From NCBI RefSeq assembly GCF_029407905.1, contig NC_073643.1:27618001-27682000 (forward strand): DNA of 64,000 bases, in the 5' to 3' direction. The number at the start of each line of letters is the position of its first letter. Positions within the stretch are counted from its first letter, which is position 1. Below, piece after piece: positions 12,531 to 23,194 of the stretch. The notes beneath the pieces are model-generated. The model searched no databases. It saw only the letters and a list, made by a program, of their open reading frames with translations, and had not been told where the DNA came from. The position numbers and the translations under genes were made by a program. This stretch comes from Bubalus kerabau. Lineage: Eukaryota; Chordata; Mammalia; Artiodactyla; Bovidae.

Positions 12531-12872
12531 GCCTTGACGTACTTCTTTTCCTATTTGGAACCAGTTTGTTGTTCCATGTCCAGTTCTGTTTCTTCTTGAC
12601 CTGCCTACAGATTTTGCAGGAGGCAGGTCAGGTGGTATGGTATTCCCATCTCTTGAAGAATTTTCCAAAGTTTGTTGTGATCCACATAGTCAAAGGCTTT
12701 GGCATAGTCAATGAAGCAGAAGTAAATGTTTTCTGGAACCCTCTTGCTTTTTCAATGATCCAACAGATGTTGGCAATTTGATCTCTGGTTCCTGTGCCTT
12801 TTCTAAACCCAGCTTGAACATCTGGAATTTCTCAGTTCACATACTATTGAAGCCTGGTTAGGAGGATTTTGG

Positions 12873-13145
12873 GAGAAGGCAATGGCACCCCACTCCAGTA
12901 CTCTTGCCTCGAAAATCCCATTGATGGAGGAGACTGGTGGGCTACAGTCCACGGGGTCGCTAGGAGTCAGACACGACTAAGTGACTTCACTTTCACTTTT
13001 CACTTTCATACATTGGAGAAGGCAACGGCAACCCACTCCAGTGTTCTTGCCTTGAGAATCCCAGGGATGGGGGAGCCTGGTGGGCTGCCATCTATGGGGT
13101 CGCACAGAGTCGAACATGACTGAAGCGACTTAACAGCAGCAGCAG
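12873..13145 (+). mobile_element. Bov-A2 SINE inside BovB
   Basis: Complete dimer, flanked by direct repeats of 'aggaggattttg' where the BovB sequence stops and resumes. Confidence 0.92.
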
Positions 13146-13904
13146 GAGGAGGATTTTGAGATGACCTTGCTAGCAAGTGAAATGAGTGAAGTTGTGCCAT
13201 AGTTTGAACATTCTATGGCATTGCTTTTCTTTGGGATTGAAATGAAAATTGACCTTTTCCAGTCCTGTGACCACTGCTGAGTTTTTCAAGTTTGCTAGCA
13301 TATTGAGTGCAGCACTTTAACAGCATCATCTTTTAGGATTTGAAATAGCTGAGCTGGAATTCCATCACCTCTGCTAGCTTTGTTTGTAGTGATGCTTCCT
13401 AAGGCCCACTGGACTTCATAATCCAGGATGTCTGACTCTAGGTGAGTGATCACACCAGTGTGGTTATCCAGGTAATTAAAATCTTTTTTGTATAGTTCTT
13501 CTGTGTATTCTTGCCAGCTCTTCTTAATCTCTTCTGCTTCTGTTAGGTCCATACTATTTCTGTTCTTTATTGAGCCCATCTTTGCATGAAATGTTCCCTT
13601 GGTATCTCTAATTTTCTTGAAGAGATCTCTAGTCTTTCCCATTCTATTGTTTACCTCCATTTCTTTGCATTGTTCATGTAGGAAGGCTTTCTTATCTCTC
13701 CTTGCTATTCTTTGGAACTCTGCATTCAGATGCATTGCATTACAAAGCAGCAATGTGAGGCATAACATCATGGATTTTTTTCTTTAAACATTGTGCTGAC
13801 AGTATACTAGTTGAAGTGCCTGCTTGAGAGTTGGCCTGATTTAGAAATCTCTTTCAAATGTCTCGCCCAGGACTTTTCTTGGCAGCTATTGTTTCTGCCC
13901 CACG

Positions 13905-14113
13905 AAGTCAAAGTGTTAGTCACTCAGTTATGTCTGACTTTTTGCAACCCCCACAGACTGTTGCCCGCCAGGCTACTCTCTTTGGGATTCCCCAGGCAAG
14001 AGTACTGGAGTAGATTGCCATTCCCTTCCCCAGGGCATCTTCCCAACCCAGGGATTGAACCCTGGTCTCCCTCATTTCAGGTGGATTCTTACTGCCTGAG
14101 CTACCAAGGAAGC
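13905..14113 (-). mobile_element. Bov-tA SINE
   Basis: Reverse-orientation copy with head near 'gggattgaaccctgg' and end 'gagctaccaaggaagc'. Confidence 0.88.
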
Positions 14114-14163
14114 AAGCAAGTGCTGACAAGTTTCTCTTTTCAAGTTGCAGTTGTGAGAAGTGT

Positions 14164-14180
14164 CCACAAGGCGGCAGCAC
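14164..14180 (+). promoter_or_regulatory. CTCF-like motif, unit G
   Basis: CCACAAGGCGGCAG matches 12 of 14 core positions and is identical to the unit A copy. Confidence 0.3.
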
Positions 14181-14497
14181 TTCCTCCTGCCCCACTGTGC
14201 TGAGTGCATCAACCAGAGCCTTAGGAAAGTTGCCGCCTGGGTGGAAGTTGCAGTGGAATAGGCCAGCACGAGGCCTGAGGCCCTGAGTCTCATTACTTTC
14301 TCTCTCTTAGCCTTAAGAGCTCAGACTAACACTGCCCAAGCTAAATTGTCAGGGTGCTGTAGTACGTGGGGTAAATGGCTGTGAGAACGTAGACTGGAGC
14401 TGGAAACCCCACCCCCAGGACACGTGGAGACCAGGGAACATTGTGAAGCTCTTTCAGCCCAGAAAGTGCACCATTCTTAGGGTGCACGAGGCTTGGT

Positions 14498-14583
14498 ACT
14501 CTTGCCTGGAGAATCCCATGGACAGAGGAGCCTGGTGGGCTACAGTCCTTGCGGTCGCAAAGAGTCAGACACGACTGAGTGAC

Positions 14584-14620
<37 letters not shown>
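14498..14620 (+). mobile_element. Bov-tA/Bov-A 3' part followed by a (CA)n tract
   Basis: Only the Bov-A half is present, running into about 17 CA repeats at 14586-14619. Confidence 0.85.
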
Positions 14621-14621
<1 letters not shown>

Positions 14622-15838
14622 CTTGGTATTGGTGTAGGAAGGTCCAGCCCCTGGTGCCATCCAGAGTTACTGAGCAGTCAGGGTTTGAGGGGACTTCGTT
14701 TGCTGGCACCTCTTCCCCATCTCCTTTGCCTTAGAACTGTCCAGCTTTGGGATTGGAGCGTGCATGGGGTCCAGGTTTCGGACAAAAGTAGAGGTCCCCA
14801 GTGCCTCAGTGGAACACAGTCACCTTTTCTGTCTCTCTTTTTTTAATTTGAATTTTTATTTTACTTATAATTGATTTAGAAGTTTGTATATGTTGAGGTG
14901 TACAACCAGGTGATTCAGTTGTAGATGTGCATATGACTGTTCTTACTTGACTCTTTTCATATATGGATCAATGCACATTGTTAATTGGAGTTCCCTCTGC
15001 AGGGTGTAGGCTCTTGCTGATTATTGATTTCCAGTGTATTTGTGTATATATGTTAGTGCCAACCTCCTGTATTATCCTTGCCCCCAGGTTTCCTCTTTGG
15101 GAACCACTGTGTGTTTTGTTTTGTTTTCTTTTTTTCTAAGTCTTTGTGTCTGTTTCCCATTTTGAAAATGCATTCATCCTATGAAATTCTTGATTCAGCC
15201 TTTAAGTTATATCCTAAGCTGGTATCTTTCTCTTTCAACACTTAATGTCCGAACATGGTTAGGCTCATCCCTGTTGCTAAATGGCATTATTTCATAATAT
15301 CACATGGCTGAGAGGCATTCCATTGTTTAGCGGTACCACATGGTTTTTAACCGTTCACCTCTCAGTGAACATTTTGATTCATTTGAAATCTTGGGTGTTA
15401 TAGATAGCAGTGTTGTGAATATGAAGGTGCGGTTACCTTCACAAAATTTTGTTTTCTGGGTGGATTGGCTCCATAGTGAAACTGCCCCTCACGCTACCTG
15501 TCTTGATGACAGTGACCACTCTGACAAGTATGAGGGAATCCTCATTGTCATTTTCATTTGCATTGCATTAAAAAGCAGCAATTTGAGGCATGGAATCACT
15601 TTTTCTTTTCTTTTAAACTGTGTGCTGACTATATACCAGTTGAAATTGCCTGCTGAATGTGGGCCCGCTTTAGAGATCTCTTGTGATTGCCTAACTTAGT
15701 ACATTTAGTTGGTCAGGTCAGGGTTTTATGTTTTTTGTTTTTTTCTTTTTTTAAATTAATACAGACGCTCAAGCCTTGTGAATAGGAAGCGCTCATCCCG
15801 ACAAGCTGCCCTTTGTAAGTTGCAGTTGCAGGCAGCGT

Positions 15839-15855
15839 CCACAAGGCGGCAGCAC
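15839..15855 (+). promoter_or_regulatory. CTCF-like motif, unit H
   Basis: CCACAAGGCGGCAG matches 12 of 14 core positions and is identical to units A and G. Confidence 0.3.
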
Positions 15856-16116
15856 TTCTCCCGTTCCACTCTGTTTACTGCCTCAATCAGAGCCTTAGGG
15901 AAAGTTCTTTTCCCCGGTGGATGTTAAGAGTGGAATGCGCCCCGCACAAAGGCCTGAGAGCCTCTCATTACTTCCTCCCTCTTGTCCTTAACACCAAACT
16001 CTGCCAAAACTCGATCCTCAGGGTGCTAGCATGTGGGGTGAACCACTGTGAAATGGCAGACTGGAGCTGGGAACCACACCCCCAGGACATGAGGCGAACA
16101 GGGTACGTTTTCAAGC

Positions 16117-16337
16117 TCTTTCAGTCCATGGGGTCACCAAGAGTCGGACACGACTGAGCGACTTCACTTTCGCTTTTCACTTTCATGCATTGGAGAAGGA
16201 AATGGCAACTCACTCCAGTGTTCTTGCCTGGAGAGTCCCAGGGACGGCGGAGCCTGGTGGGCTGCCGTCTATGGGGTCGCACAGAGTCGGACACAACCGA
16301 AGTGACTTAGCGGCAGTAGCAGCAGCAGCCGCAGCCC
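16117..16337 (+). mobile_element. Bov-A2 SINE, 5'-truncated
   Basis: End of the first monomer, linker and full second monomer, with a (CAG)-rich tail, inside unit H. Confidence 0.9.
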
Positions 16338-17605
16338 AGAGAGTACACCATCCTTTGGGTGCACTAGGTTAGGTGTGGGTGTAGGAAGGCCCGGCTGTAT
16401 CCACAGATCCTGGTGCCATCCAGAGAGTGGGCAATCAGGTGTTGAGGGGGTTTCATTAGATGGCAACTTCTCCTCATCTCCTTAGCCTTAGAAATACCCA
16501 GTTTCCAAATGAAGCTTGCATGAGATACAGGCTTGGATACTAGAGGTCCCCAGTGCCTCAGTAGAATACAGTGGCTTTTTCTACCCTTTTAAAAATTGAA
16601 TTTCTATTTTATGCATGGTTATAATTGATTTAGAATGCTGAGTACTTGGAGTTTGTCAGCGACGTGGTGGTTCCCTTGTCGATGTACATATGACTATCCT
16701 TATTTGAACCTGTGTACATCTGGATTGATGCGCATGATTGATTAGAGTTTCTTATGCCCAGCAATAGGCCCTTGCTGATTATGTATTTCCAATATACTTG
16801 TGCATATATATTAATGCAAAAAAAGTAAATTATCCTTGCTTCCATGTTTCGTCTTTGGGAACTATCTTTTTTCCCCCCAAGTCTGTGAGTCTGTTTTGTT
16901 TTGGACATTCAATTGTTCCTATGAAATTGTAAACTCTGCCGGTAAGTGATATCCTCAACTTGAATCACTGTCTCTCTCACAACAGTTAGTGACTGAGCAT
17001 GGCTAGTTCCATCCATGTTGCTAAAATGGCCTTATTTCATCCTGTCTCATGGGTGAGAGATATTCTATTGTATTTATGTACCACGTGTTTTAAATCATTC
17101 ATCTGTCAGTGGACATTTTGATTCCTTTTGAGTCTCAGATGTTGTAAATAGCACTGCAGTGACTAGAGAGGTGCAGTTATTCTTGCAAAATATTGGTTTC
17201 GGTGGAGATTGGTCCAAAGTTCAATTGGCCCTTCTCTTCATAGGCTTGTGAGGAACCTCTGTACTGATCTTCACAGCAGGAGTACCGACAGTGCTCCAGC
17301 AGTGTGGGAGGGAGCTGTTTCTTCCACGAGCTACCCAGCATCACTTCTCTATGGTCCTTTGGATGATGACCACTTTACTGATGTGTGGGAAGTCTTACCT
17401 ACATTTTCATTTACATTGCATTAAAAAGCAGCAATTTGAGGCATGAAATCATGCTGTTGTTTTTTCCCTTTTAAACCATAGGCTTGTAATACACCTGTTG
17501 AAAGTGCATGTTTGACAGTGGGCCTGGTTTATAACTCCCTTTCCAATGCCTGGCTCAGGACATTTATTCGGGCAGGTATTTTTTTATTAAGAGAGATCTA
17601 TAGGT

Positions 17606-17966
17606 CTTGTTGGAGAAGACTCTTGAGTCCCTTGGACTGCAAGGAGATCCAACCAGTCCATTCTGAAGGAGATCAGCCCTGGGATTTCTTTGGAAGGAAT
17701 GATGCTAAAGCTGAAACTCCAGTACTTTGGCCACCTCATGCGAAGAGCTGACTCATTGGAAAAGACTCTGATGCTGGGAGGGATTGGGGGCAGGAGGAGA
17801 AGGGGACGACAGAGGATGAGATGGCTGGATGGCATCACTGACTCGATGGATGTGAGTCTGAGTGAACTCCGGGAGTTGGTGATGGACAGGGAGGGCTGGT
17901 GTGCTGCGATTCATGGGGTCACAAAGAGTCGGACACGACTGAGCGACTGAACTGAACTGAACTGAT
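17606..17966 (+). mobile_element. BovB LINE 3' end
   Basis: 5'-truncated copy starting in the WCWRRLL coding region and ending with (ACTGA)n. The remaining frame is open to the usual KSRT end. Confidence 0.92.
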
Positions 17967-18028
17967 AGTTCTTGTGAAGAACAAGTGCCAGCAAGCTGCC
18001 CTTTGTTAGTTACAGTTGCTGAAAGTGG

Positions 18029-18045
18029 CCACCAGGCGGCAGCAC
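18029..18045 (+). promoter_or_regulatory. CTCF-like motif, unit I
   Basis: CCACCAGGCGGCAG matches 13 of 14 core positions; unlike most copies it has the preferred C at position 5. Confidence 0.4.
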
Positions 18046-18483
18046 TTCCTTCCGCCCCACTCTGGTTCCTGCTTCAACCAGAGGCTTAGGGAAAGTTGTG
18101 TCCTGGGTGGAAGTTAGAGTGGAATGTACCAGTACAAAGACCCAAGGACTTGAGTCTCGTTACTTCATCCCTGTTACCAATAGGAGTCCAGATTAACACC
18201 AGCGTCTGTCAAAATTTACTCCTGATGGTGCCCTACTGTGTGAGTGGGTCAACTGTAAACAAGGAGGCTGGATCTGGGAACCCCAACACCAGAGGATGTA
18301 GAGACCAGGGGACTTGGCAGAGCTCTTCCAGCCCAGAGGGGACACCATCCTTTGGGGGCACCAGGCTTAGTATAGTTATTTGAAAGCCCAGCTGAGTTTG
18401 GAGTGTGTGGGGCCATCCACAGGGGGACCAGTCACTCCTGGTCCAAGGGGGGTTCATTTGTTGGCACATTCTCCTAAGCTCCT

Positions 18484-18527
18484 TTGCTGCTAAGTCACTT
18501 CAGTCGTGTCCGACTCTGTGCGACCCC
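18484..18527 (-). mobile_element. Bov-A2 scrap
   Basis: 'tgctgctaagtcacttcagt' followed by 'gtgtccgactctgtgcgacc': the 3' end of a reverse-orientation Bov-A2 only. Confidence 0.8.
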
Positions 18528-18647
18528 TTTAGCCCCTGGATAATTCAGTTTTGAGACTGAAGCCTGCTCAGATTCCATGGATATGGCACCTTCCCGGATT
18601 CCAGGGTGTATTGGGGAATGTCCTAGGCGATTCCCTCAATTAGCTTA

Positions 18648-18682
18648 CGATGATGATGATGATGATGATGATGATGATAATG
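18648..18682. repeat. (GAT)n microsatellite
   Basis: About ten GAT/ATG repeats at the right edge of the macrosatellite. Confidence 0.95.
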
Positions 18683-18689
18683 TTGCAAT

Positions 18690-18905
18690 ATAGATTTTTA
18701 CATTTTGTTTCTTTTAGGTATACAGTAACAGATTCAGCTGTGTACATAAATATTTTTTATTGTTTTTCAGAATCTTTCCCTATATAAGTTATGACAGAAT
18801 GTTGAGTAGAATTACCTTTAGGATACATTAAGTCCTGGTTGATTATTTGTAATTTTCTATATATTATACTGTATATATTAATATCTATCTTTTAATTTAT
18901 CCATC
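18690..18905 (-). mobile_element. Old L1 3' UTR fragment
   Basis: Antisense L1 3' UTR landmarks ('ggtatacagtaacagattc', 'gaatgttgagtagaa', 'cctggttgattat'). It may be an eroded further array unit without the unknown block, or a separate old L1. Confidence 0.6.
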
Positions 18906-18909
18906 TTCT

Positions 18910-19581
18910 CCATGTGGATAGTGGTTTTGTCCAGAATGTCAGTTCAGCTTGTCAAGCTTATGCTGATGTAATAGAGAACACTGCTGCTCCGTGGTTTAGA
19001 GTAACACTGATTTTTCTCCTATGCTATAAATTTCAACAAAGTTTGTAGCGACTTTGCTTTTCACTGATGAAGCTTCTACATTTGCTTCCAGGAACACCTG
19101 GTTTGAGGCAACACATGGAAAGTCCTGCCCTGGTTTTCAGAGGTTTCAGGGGAGGTGACTGACTGTGGCCAGCCCTGTATCTGCAACCAACTAACTTTCA
19201 TGAGAAATGCAGTCCTAACCCATATTTGCACGGGGACAGAAGTGCTTGAAAATATATAGAAATAAGCCTTAAAAAGTATTTTTCAGAACTTCTGTCATCA
19301 AATTCAAGTTTCAGGAATTCCATAGCATTTCTGCCCCAAGTAGTGAGAAAGAAAAATGGATGATACCTGTATCACACAAAGGGGAAGTGTGAAGAAAAAG
19401 AGGATGAATCTTCATGTTCAAATTGAGAAGATATCCTAAGTCTGTATAAGCAGAGATATTTGATCTATGGTACCTATTATAACAGGAGGCAATGTAGAAA
19501 GTTGCCACCAAAGTATATTTGACGGGAATATTTAAATAAACAATAGGCCATCATTGTGCTGACTTTTTAAAATAGATGAAA

Positions 19582-19620
<39 letters not shown>

Positions 19621-20015
19621 ATATATTTATGAAGATAATTAAAAGATTACTCTGGATGGAAAAAGAATTCCGTAAGACATTTAAAAAGGAGATACTCCAT
19701 AAGCATATGAAGTTATTTTTGTAAATAGTGATCAACATACATAATTGTACATGTACTTCTCCTAAATAAGAGTTCTGCTAGTACTGGATGGTATAAGGAA
19801 CAGAAATCTGATGTTTTCACCTTAAACTGATAACAAACCTTGTTAGCTTGGAAAAGTAGTGCGTGAATGGAAGTGGAGATGGAGAACTTTTGCTTAAATG
19901 TTACCTTTTTGTTGCTTTCATAACATGTATTATTTGTATAATTATTTACAAATGAATTTACTTTGTTTAATGTAACATTTCTCAAATGCAGATCCCCTTA
20001 AAACATTAAAACATT
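18910..20015. other. Unique intergenic DNA
   Basis: AT-rich sequence without a recognisable gene or interspersed repeat, apart from the (GT)n tract at 19583-19616. Open frames here are short and not recognisable. Confidence 0.7.
19583..19616. repeat. (GT)n microsatellite
   Basis: About 17 GT repeats. Confidence 0.95.
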
Positions 20016-20029
20016 TATGTGTGTGTGTG

Positions 20030-20236
20030 TGTGTTAGTCACTCAGTTATGTCCTATTCTTTGTGACCCCATGAACTATAGTCCACCAGGCTCCTCTGTCT
20101 ATGGAATTCTCCAGGCAAGAATACTGGAGTGGGTTGCCATTCCCTTCTCCAGGGGATCTTCCCAACTCAGGGATTGAACTCTGGTCTCCTGCATTGCAGG
20201 CAGATTCTTTATCACTGAGCCATCAGGGAAGCCCCA
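20030..20236 (-). mobile_element. Bov-tA SINE
   Basis: Reverse-orientation copy preceded by a (GT)n tract, from 'gttagtcactcagttatg' to 'catcagggaagcccc'. Confidence 0.92.
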
Positions 20237-20242
20237 ACATAT

Positions 20243-20265
20243 GTGTATATGTGTGTGTGTGTGTG

Positions 20266-20330
<65 letters not shown>
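20243..20330. repeat. Compound microsatellite (TG)n(TA)n(GA)n
   Basis: Three consecutive dinucleotide tracts between two SINEs. Confidence 0.95.
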
Positions 20331-20333
<3 letters not shown>

Positions 20334-20335
20334 GA

Positions 20336-20537
20336 GAAGTCACTCAGTCATATCCAACTCTTTGTGACCCCATGGACTGTAGCCCACCAGGCTCCTCCGT
20401 CCATAGGATTGTCCAGGCAAGAATACTGGAGTGGATTGCCTTTTCCTTCCCCAGGGGATCTTCCCGACCCAGGGATCGAACCCAGGTCTCCCGCATTGCA
20501 GGCAGATTCTTTAACCTCTGAGTCACCAGGGAAGCCT
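20336..20537 (-). mobile_element. Bov-tA SINE
   Basis: Second reverse-orientation copy, from 'gtcactcagtcatatcc' to 'gtcaccagggaagccta'; followed by a (TATATTAA)-rich tract to about 20630. Confidence 0.92.
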
Positions 20538-20639
20538 AAAATATATTAAATGTATATTAATATATATAATATATATTACATTTAACATATTAATATATAT
20601 TAAGTAAATATATTAAATATATATGTGTTATTAAAATCC

Positions 20640-22275
20640 CAGGGAACAAATCGGAGATACACATTTGACTTTTCTCCAGGTCCTTACAGGGACCTCCACA
20701 AGAGGATAAAGACAAACTTAACATTCCATATCCATGCACTACACAAGGTTTACTCTGTCTGAGGCCCTTCCATAAAACTAGAAAACTGGACAGTGCTATT
20801 TTTCTTCATTTCCATCCTTATAAATCAACTTCTCATCTTTTTTTCTTTTTACAAATATATCCATGATGTGCAGTTTAGCTAGAGGTTGCCAGGTTAAATA
20901 AAATTCATTTTCTTTCCTTTCCCCAAAAAGTGTTCGAAGCACATGTGCAAATCAGTGGAAGATTTCCTTTGGATTTTACTAAAGGGCAAGCAGGGCACCT
21001 AGTGGATCCCACTCAGATGCCGTGTATAAGGCGAATTCAGGGGTTGACAGAGTCAAGCTTCTAATAAACACATGAATATTTGTCCCAGATGCACCGCTCC
21101 TTTTTTTTTTCCAGTGCCCTCTCATCCAATTACTGAAGCATCTGTTTTCCTTTAAAAATAAAATAGCCATTGACATGTTATTTTGAACTGATGTTTAGAA
21201 CCTAGTGGTATCTTTACCATTAAATGTATGTGAACAATGCCAATCTAAATATTTATCAAGGAATTGCATCTATTACTTGAGAGATCTCTGCATTGACAGA
21301 TAGATACTGTCATGTAGAAGAGATGATTTTGCACCATAAGAATATTTTTGGCTAGAAAAAAAAATCTATGACTAAAATTGACCTGAACAAGTAGGTTATT
21401 TTCCTAAATTCCAAGAAGTTTACAAGACAGTATTTGCTGTTTCAGCAGCTCTGCCATGGCTGGCATGTTTGTGATTATTTTCACTTGTTGTGAAGTCACA
21501 GGATGATCACACTTTCCATCACATTCAAAGATGCAGGTGGGAGACGGTACAGGGAAGCATTTCTTCTTGTTTCTTCCTTTATGAATAAGTGAAGGAATTT
21601 TTCCTGGAATACATTCAGTGTATTTCCCTTTGTATATCACTGGACAGGCTAGGCAATGTCCTCAGTATTAGAAAAGGGATTTGCTTTGCCCACCCTCTAC
21701 CCCTAACATCAGTGCCCCCCGTTCCAAAACAGAAGAAAAAATACTCAATGACTTTGGCAAAAAATAATGAGGAGAGACAGCATCAGTGTCCCTAAGAGTG
21801 TGTCCTTATAGTCATAAGCCCTTCCCTTGTCCAGGTTTTGTTCTAACATTTTACAAATTTTAGATAATTTACTCCTCAAAATAGGTGTGTAAGCTGGGGA
21901 CTGTTATTATTCCCCATGTAAACTGGGGTATTGTGGCTATGGACACTGGGGAGTGGAGAAAGAAAATCACTGCACAGTGAGTGGGGTTTTTTTTGTTGTT
22001 TGTTTGTTTTTTACAGTGAGTGTTTTGAACCAGGAATTGAACACTGGTTGAGAGCGTTCCTAATCATTGTGCTCAACAGTTGCTCCAGGTAGTAGCAGAA
22101 TGATGACCAAAAACTAAGGCCTGTGGAGGCTTGTGACCAGTTGTGTAAAACAGGGAGGCAAGTCTTACCCAGAACTTCCAGACCCCCCTCAAACCATGAA
22201 ACTCAATTATAAGTGAAAATGAAAGTGAGATGACATGTAGATATGAAGAGTTAAAGAAAGCTACCTTTATTCACA
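20640..22275. other. Unique intergenic DNA with a possible MIR fragment
   Basis: No gene recognised. About 21835-21945 resembles a MIR ('ttactcctcaaaataggtg', 'tattattccccatgtaaact'). The rest shows nothing I can name. Confidence 0.6.
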
Positions 22276-22278
22276 GGG

Positions 22279-22486
22279 CTTCCCTCCTGGCTCAGATGGT
22301 AAAGAAGTCACCTGCAATGCAGGAGACCCAGGTTTGACCCCTGGGTCAGGAAGATCCCCTGGAGGAGAGCATGGCAACCCACGCCAGTGTTCTTGCCTGG
22401 AGAATCCCATGGACAGAGGGGCCTGGTGGACTTCAGTCCATAGGGTCACAAAGAGTCAGACACAACTGAGCGACTGAGTGCACACT
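22279..22486 (+). mobile_element. Bov-tA SINE
   Basis: Forward copy: tRNA-like head 'gggcttccctcctggctca', B-box region 'ggtttgacccctgg', then the Bov-A part. Confidence 0.92.
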
Positions 22487-22489
22487 CAT

Positions 22490-22938
22490 GCATACGCCTT
22501 TATAAAAAGTAACAAAAATGAAACCCAAAATGGTAAAATAGGTAAGAAAAGGGCAGGAACTAACTTAAAAGAAAACCAAGAAACCTGCAGATAATGATGC
22601 ACCAGTATAATCTGGGGACCCAGTGATTCTGGTCACAGTCAATTTCTCCCTCCCAGAACCACAGACACAATGGCAAGCTCGAAGTAGAGACTCATCAGAG
22701 TGAAGGATCGAGGAGCCAAGAGGAAATGACTCCCATTCTTCTCCTTTCGTATCTGACAAGGAAGGCTCACAGGAGCAGCAAGGAGAAATCAAACATCATA
22801 TCCCAAGCATAGCTCCCTGCTGAGGGCTGTGACTGAAGTTACCTAACCCCAGGGGCCATTAGACTGAACACGATGTCTTAGCAGATATACCCCCTCATTT
22901 TGAAAACCACCTCTGACCCATGCCACGAATAAGAGAAA
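22490..22938. other. Unique intergenic DNA
   Basis: No gene or repeat recognised. Confidence 0.6.
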
Positions 22939-22947
22939 CTGAATTTA

Positions 22948-23185
22948 TTTATTTATTTTTTTTCATTTCATACATGATATTTTACATGTTTCAATGCCAT
23001 TCTCCCAAATCTTCCCACCCTCTCCCTCTCCCACAGAGTCCATAAGACTGTTCTATACATCAGTGTCTCTTTTGCTGTCTCGTACACAGGGTTATTGTTA
23101 CCATCTTTCTAAATTCCATATATATGCGTTAGTATACTGTATTGGTGTTTTTCTTTCTGGCTTACTTCACTCTGTATAATAGGCT
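22948..23185 (-). mobile_element. L1 fragment, short
   Basis: Antisense L1 3' region with a T-rich end, flanked by the direct repeat CTGAATTTA (22939-22947 and 23186-23194). It lacks the terminal 3' UTR segment that the copies at 8755 and 56886 have. Confidence 0.88.
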
Positions 23186-23194
23186 CTGAATTTA

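Larger units (their letters stand above)
11238..13732 (-). mobile_element. BovB LINE, outer copy, interrupted twice
   Basis: A long antisense BovB, from its 3' tail (tcagttcagtggctcagtcg) to a 5' truncation in the linker upstream of the RT domain (minus-strand frame 13295-13771 with RRDKKAFLHEQCKEMEVNN and GSITTNKASRGDGIP). It is split by a nested BovB (12140-12530) and a Bov-A2 (12873-13145). The reading frame is broken, so it is a dead copy. Confidence 0.9.
13733..14830. repeat. Macrosatellite unit G, left end lost
   Basis: Only the last 50 or so bases of the L1 part remain, then the unknown block from about 13790. It is interrupted by a Bov-tA (13905-14113) and a SINE tail with a (CA)n tract (14498-14620). 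CTCF-like motif at 14164. The rest of units F and G between 11238 and 13732 is replaced by BovB and a Bov-A2. Confidence 0.75.
14831..16575. repeat. Macrosatellite unit H
   Basis: The L1 part, about 14840-15600, lacks the stretch containing the 'accagtttacatt' landmark. The unknown block then runs to 16575 with a Bov-A2 at 16117-16337. CTCF-like motif at 15839. Confidence 0.77.
509..18640. repeat. Degenerate macrosatellite: about nine head-to-tail units of L1 fragment plus unknown block
   Basis: The same two-part unit recurs about nine times in one orientation. Part one is an antisense L1 3' end, recognisable by the mammalian L1 phrases around 'gtggatgaat', 'tcatggctgagag', 'tgtcaatggacatttt' and 'gtaggagggttc'. 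Part two is a block of about 650 bp with landmarks 'gctgacaatatacc', 'gacaagctgcc', 'ggcagcacttcc', 'agagccttaggg', 'caccatcctttgg' and 'ccatccagagagtg'. The L1/non-L1 junctions fall at the same point in each unit, which indicates duplication of a composite unit rather than independent insertions. The period is about 1.5-1.65 kb once later SINE, L1 and BovB insertions are discounted. Copies differ by many substitutions and indels, so the array is old. The array may continue left of the window. Confidence 0.85.
16576..18640. repeat. Macrosatellite unit I, right end of the array
   Basis: L1 part about 16590-17450, then the unknown block interrupted by a BovB 3' end (17606-17966) and a Bov-A2 scrap (18484-18527). 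CTCF-like motif at 18029. The block decays after about 18560 and the array does not resume. Confidence 0.75.

Noticed and set aside
12171..12668. 165-codon minus-strand frame resembling a complete protein
   Set aside because: It is a chimera of nested and outer BovB sequence crossing the insertion boundary at 12530.
1..18640. CRISPR-like array
   Set aside because: The regular repetition has a period of about 1.6 kb with diverged units in a ruminant genome; there are no short direct repeats with unique spacers.
20243..20521. Plus-strand frame starting in the compound microsatellite
   Set aside because: Low-complexity start followed by SINE sequence.
22279..22350. Possible tRNA genes at SINE heads
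   Set aside because: The tRNA-like parts of Bov-tA and CHR elements are degenerate and lack a full cloverleaf.
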